In this document: positions 4,724-7,001 of the stretch, in pieces
Layout: the number at the start of each line of letters is the position of its first letter
Position numbering within the stretch: the first letter of the stretch is position 1
Source of the DNA: Candidatus Roizmanbacteria bacterium
Lineage (GTDB): Bacteria; Patescibacteriota; Microgenomatia; UBA1406; GWC2-37-13
Assembly (NCBI GenBank): GCA_026395455.1
Contig: JAPLYR010000108.1
Coordinates: 1 to 7,001 of the forward strand
Length of the DNA: 7,001 nt
Direction of reading: 5' to 3'
The notes under the pieces: generated by a model
Databases searched by the model: none
Seen by the model: only the letters and a program-made list of their open reading frames with translations
Told to the model about the DNA's origin: nothing
Made by a program: the position numbers and the translations under genes

Positions 4724-6893
4724 CTTCAACTAATTCCCTTGGTTGTCCATACTTTAATCGGGAAAGCTGAATAATAGCTTGAGCCAGTTTTTCATTTGCT
4801 CCCTTTTTATATACAGTAAAGTCCTTTGTCATGTCCACCGAAAATGGAGGGACAGGTTCATTATCAACAATCGTCTTCATGTAAGCGTGGAATCGTTCCA
4901 CGTTAATAAGATCCGACTCACCAAAAGTAGGTTGAAACTCTCTTTGTATGTAAGAGGCATCAGTGACACCAACACGGAAAGAGATGAGACTTCCCACATT
5001 ACCAAACACAGCATTTTTAACCTCTTCATCCATCTGTCCAATAAACTGGTTTGCAACGGTAAGACTTAAATGATATTTTCTTGCTTCTGAAAGAATGGTT
5101 GCAAAGTCTGGCGTTGCAAAGTTTTGGAACTCATCAACATAAAGGAAAAAATCCCGTCGGTCTGCCTCTGGAATTTCTTGACGACTCATAGCTGCAATAA
5201 GAATTCGTGGAATAAGAACCAATCCTAAAAAGCTTGAATTTTCTTCACCCATTTTTCCCTTTGAGAGGTTGATGAGAAGTATTTTTCCCGTATCCATAAT
5301 TTCTCGGAAATCAAAAGATGATTTTGACTGACCAATAATATTACGCATTGTTTTATTAGTAATAAAGCGACCAAACTTAGAAACAATATAATCAAGAACC
5401 TCAGATTTATGGAAGTCAGAAGTTTGAGCGATTTGATCTGTCCAATATCGGCGGACGATAGGGTCACTTACTTTTGGAAGAAGTTCCTGAACATATTTTT
5501 GATCAGTTAACACACGAACAATTTCAACAAAAGTAGCTCCCGGTTCACACATAATGGTAAGCATTGCGTTTCGGACAGCATGTTCAAATCGAGGTCCAAT
5601 AATACCTGTGCGCTGAGGATCATACAGCTTATACATGAGATTAATGATTGCAGAGGTAATAAAATGTTTTTGTTCTTCATTCTTTGCTTCAAGCAAATTA
5701 AGACCCATAGGTCTATCTCCATCAGACGGATCAAAATAAATGACATCCTCCGCGCGTTCAGGAGGAATTCTTCTTACGATATCATCAATAAGATCTCCGT
5801 GAGGATCCATAACACAAACACCATGACCCGCTTTAATATCTTGAACCGCCATATCTTGAAGGAGAACAGATTTTCCCACACCGGTTTTTCCAATAATATA
5901 TGTATGGCGAGCACGATCTTTAAAAGAAACACAGACAGGACGTTTGACACCACGGTAATAACCAAATCCCATAAAGGTGCCGCCAGATGTAGGAACCTCA
6001 GATGATACAGGAGCAGTTTTTGCCTTTAACCATTGAATATGTGGAGTTTCAATTGTTTTGTTAGGGAAATGGAACAGAGATGCAATTTCATCTGCTGTAA
6101 GAATTGAAATAGATTTATACCAAGGCAACTCAAACACAGGGAAGAACTTGTAAATAAAATTAATCATAAAACCCCCTTGAAACAGTATTTTTGCCCCTTT
6201 TAATGAGTTTTGATCTGAATTAAATTGAGCGAGAGCACTTTTGATATTTCGTGCATGTACTCCTGCAACATCTTTTGTTTTTGCACAAACCACATACCCA
6301 ATAGTTGTCTCAAAACCTGAACGAGAACACTTATCTTCAATTTTTTCGAGAACCTTTGGATCGCTGCCAAACGTAGCTTTTTCAGGGTTAGCTTCATTTT
6401 TTTTAGTAGAAGATACATAAGATTTTCCTGTTTTTTTCCACTTTCCCTCAGCTGGGCGTATAAGGATTTGGATTATTGCACCCTCCCCCTCACCAATTTT
6501 AGAAAGGGCAGAGGTAATAGCTGAAAGAGGATCGCTGGGGATGTCTTTATATGTTTTTAAAGGCATATAGGGAAAATCCTTTTGAACAAGAGATCCACTA
6601 ACAACCTTTCCTTCTTCAGAAAAAATATTTGGTTCATCAACCTTTCTTATATCTGCATTTGGATAGTAACCATAAACTGTTTTTTCTACTAAATCGATAA
6701 TTTTTGAAGGAGCTGAAATATAAAATCTAATTTCAGATTGAGTACCAACAATTTCAAAACAGACAACATCATCTACATCTAAGAATGAAAAGAATCCACC
6801 CTTTTTTAGAGTACTAAAGGAGGCAATTAATTGTTCTGCAGCGTCAATTTTGATCTCATTGTCTTTTGACACTCTTACCTCAAGTGTTACCAT
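4695..6893 (-). CDS. Type IV coupling-protein-like (TraD/TraG/VirD4-type) conjugative ATPase
   Basis: A 732-residue P-loop ATPase of the FtsK/HerA-type transporter superfamily that includes VirD4/TraD coupling proteins. The ATPase half begins at about residue 305. It shows Walker A GKTGVGKS (335-342), MDPHGDL (362-368), typical after the first strand of these enzymes, Walker B FFLYVDEFQNF (582-592) with Asp587-Glu588, and VANQFIGQM with Gln616 as a sensor-like glutamine. Residues 1-300 are a separate soluble region that I do not recognise from motifs. No transmembrane helix is evident, unlike classical VirD4, so membrane anchoring may come from the preceding small membrane protein. The ATG directly follows that gene's TAG, implying translational coupling; an AGAGAGG lies about 14 nt upstream, too far for a normal ribosome site. 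Possible roles are DNA transfer or uptake, or chromosome DNA handling. No relaxase or pilus gene is visible here. Confidence 0.9.
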   Translation of the reverse strand: MVTLEVRVSKDNEIKIDAAEQLIASFSTLKKGGFFSFLDVDDVVCFEIVGTQSEIRFYISAPSKIIDLVEKTVYGYYPNADIRKVDEPNIFSEEGKVVSGSLVQKDFPYMPLKTYKDIPSDPLSAITSALSKIGEGEGAIIQILIRPAEGKWKKTGKSYVSSTKKNEANPEKATFGSDPKVLEKIEDKCSRSGFETTIGYVVCAKTKDVAGVHARNIKSALAQFNSDQNSLKGAKILFQGGFMINFIYKFFPVFELPWYKSISILTADEIASLFHFPNKTIETPHIQWLKAKTAPVSSEVPTSGGTFMGFGYYRGVKRPVCVSFKDRARHTYIIGKTGVGKSVLLQDMAVQDIKAGHGVCVMDPHGDLIDDIVRRIPPERAEDVIYFDPSDGDRPMGLNLLEAKNEEQKHFITSAIINLMYKLYDPQRTGIIGPRFEHAVRNAMLTIMCEPGATFVEIVRVLTDQKYVQELLPKVSDPIVRRYWTDQIAQTSDFHKSEVLDYIVSKFGRFITNKTMRNIIGQSKSSFDFREIMDTGKILLINLSKGKMGEENSSFLGLVLIPRILIAAMSRQEIPEADRRDFFLYVDEFQNFATPDFATILSEARKYHLSLTVANQFIGQMDEEVKNAVFGNVGSLISFRVGVTDASYIQREFQPTFGESDLINVERFHAYMKTIVDNEPVPPFSVDMTKDFTVYKKGANEKLAQAIIQLSRLKYGQPRELVEAEINQRSHL

Positions 6894-7001
6894 CTAAAGA
6901 GACATTTCCTCTCTTTTTTTAAGTCGAGAGTACAAAACAGCGGCATAAAAAAACAGCAAAGTAGCAACACCCGCCAATGAAGCGGCAAGTGCAGCGATAC
7001 C
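6894..7001 (-). CDS. C-terminal end of a membrane protein (partial)
   Basis: An open frame enters from the right window edge and ends at TAG (6894-6896), giving 35 visible residues. They form one hydrophobic alanine/leucine-rich segment of about 22 residues (including VATLLFFYAAVLY), followed by a basic tail SRLKKREEMSL. This is a typical final transmembrane helix with a cytoplasmic positive tail. Its stop codon abuts the ATG of the coupling-protein-like ATPase, so the two are probably co-translated and may form a membrane-anchored complex. The N-terminal part and family are unknown because the gene continues beyond the window. Confidence 0.75.
   Translation of the reverse strand, partial: GIAALAASLAGVATLLFFYAAVLYSRLKKREEMSL

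Noticed and set aside
5580..6005. 141-codon open frame on the plus strand
   Set aside because: It lies wholly antisense to the ATPase gene across its Walker A region, has no recognisable motif, and looks like a shadow frame. The same applies to the other frames overlapping the main genes.

Overview
The window looks like the chromosomal replication-origin neighbourhood of a bacterium with an AT-rich genome and very compact gene packing. The likely source is a Patescibacteria/CPR lineage. That placement is inferred from the short, divergent DnaA, the very small intergenic gaps, and a TraD/TraG-like conjugative ATPase with a soluble, unfamiliar N-terminal half; no marker gene proves it. TGA ends dnaA, dnaN and the RNase H gene, so UGA is not recoded as glycine here.

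Left part (1-2609, plus strand): dnaA and dnaN, with DnaA-binding elements on both sides of dnaA. Upstream is a perfect inverted pair of DnaA boxes next to a plausible promoter. Downstream, the 124-bp dnaA-dnaN gap holds near-consensus DnaA boxes, a run of CTA triplets matching the DnaA-trio element, and an A/T-only tract that runs into the dnaN start. Together these make a good candidate for a bipartite oriC. A 14-bp exact repeat occurs once on each side of dnaA.

Right part (2600-7001, minus strand, convergent with dnaN): reading in the direction of transcription, a membrane protein cut by the window edge, a 732-residue type IV coupling-protein-like ATPase whose ATG directly follows the membrane-protein stop, a stand-alone ferredoxin-NADP reductase-type flavoprotein, a 77-bp gap with a clear promoter, a Xer-like tyrosine recombinase, and a type 1 RNase H. 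The RNase H and dnaN 3' ends overlap by 10 bp, and no intrinsic terminator is visible between them.

Three things stand out. The Xer-like protein has replaced its catalytic tyrosine (Phe), its first catalytic arginine (Lys) and the His of HxxR (Asn), so it is predicted to be unable to cut DNA. Five of the six complete genes lack a Shine-Dalgarno sequence at normal spacing and carry a TATA-type -10-like hexamer 7-8 nt before the ATG, which suggests leaderless transcripts. The dnaA-dnaN gap has the arrangement of a DnaA-trio unwinding module. No RNA genes, CRISPR arrays or insertion sequences were seen.
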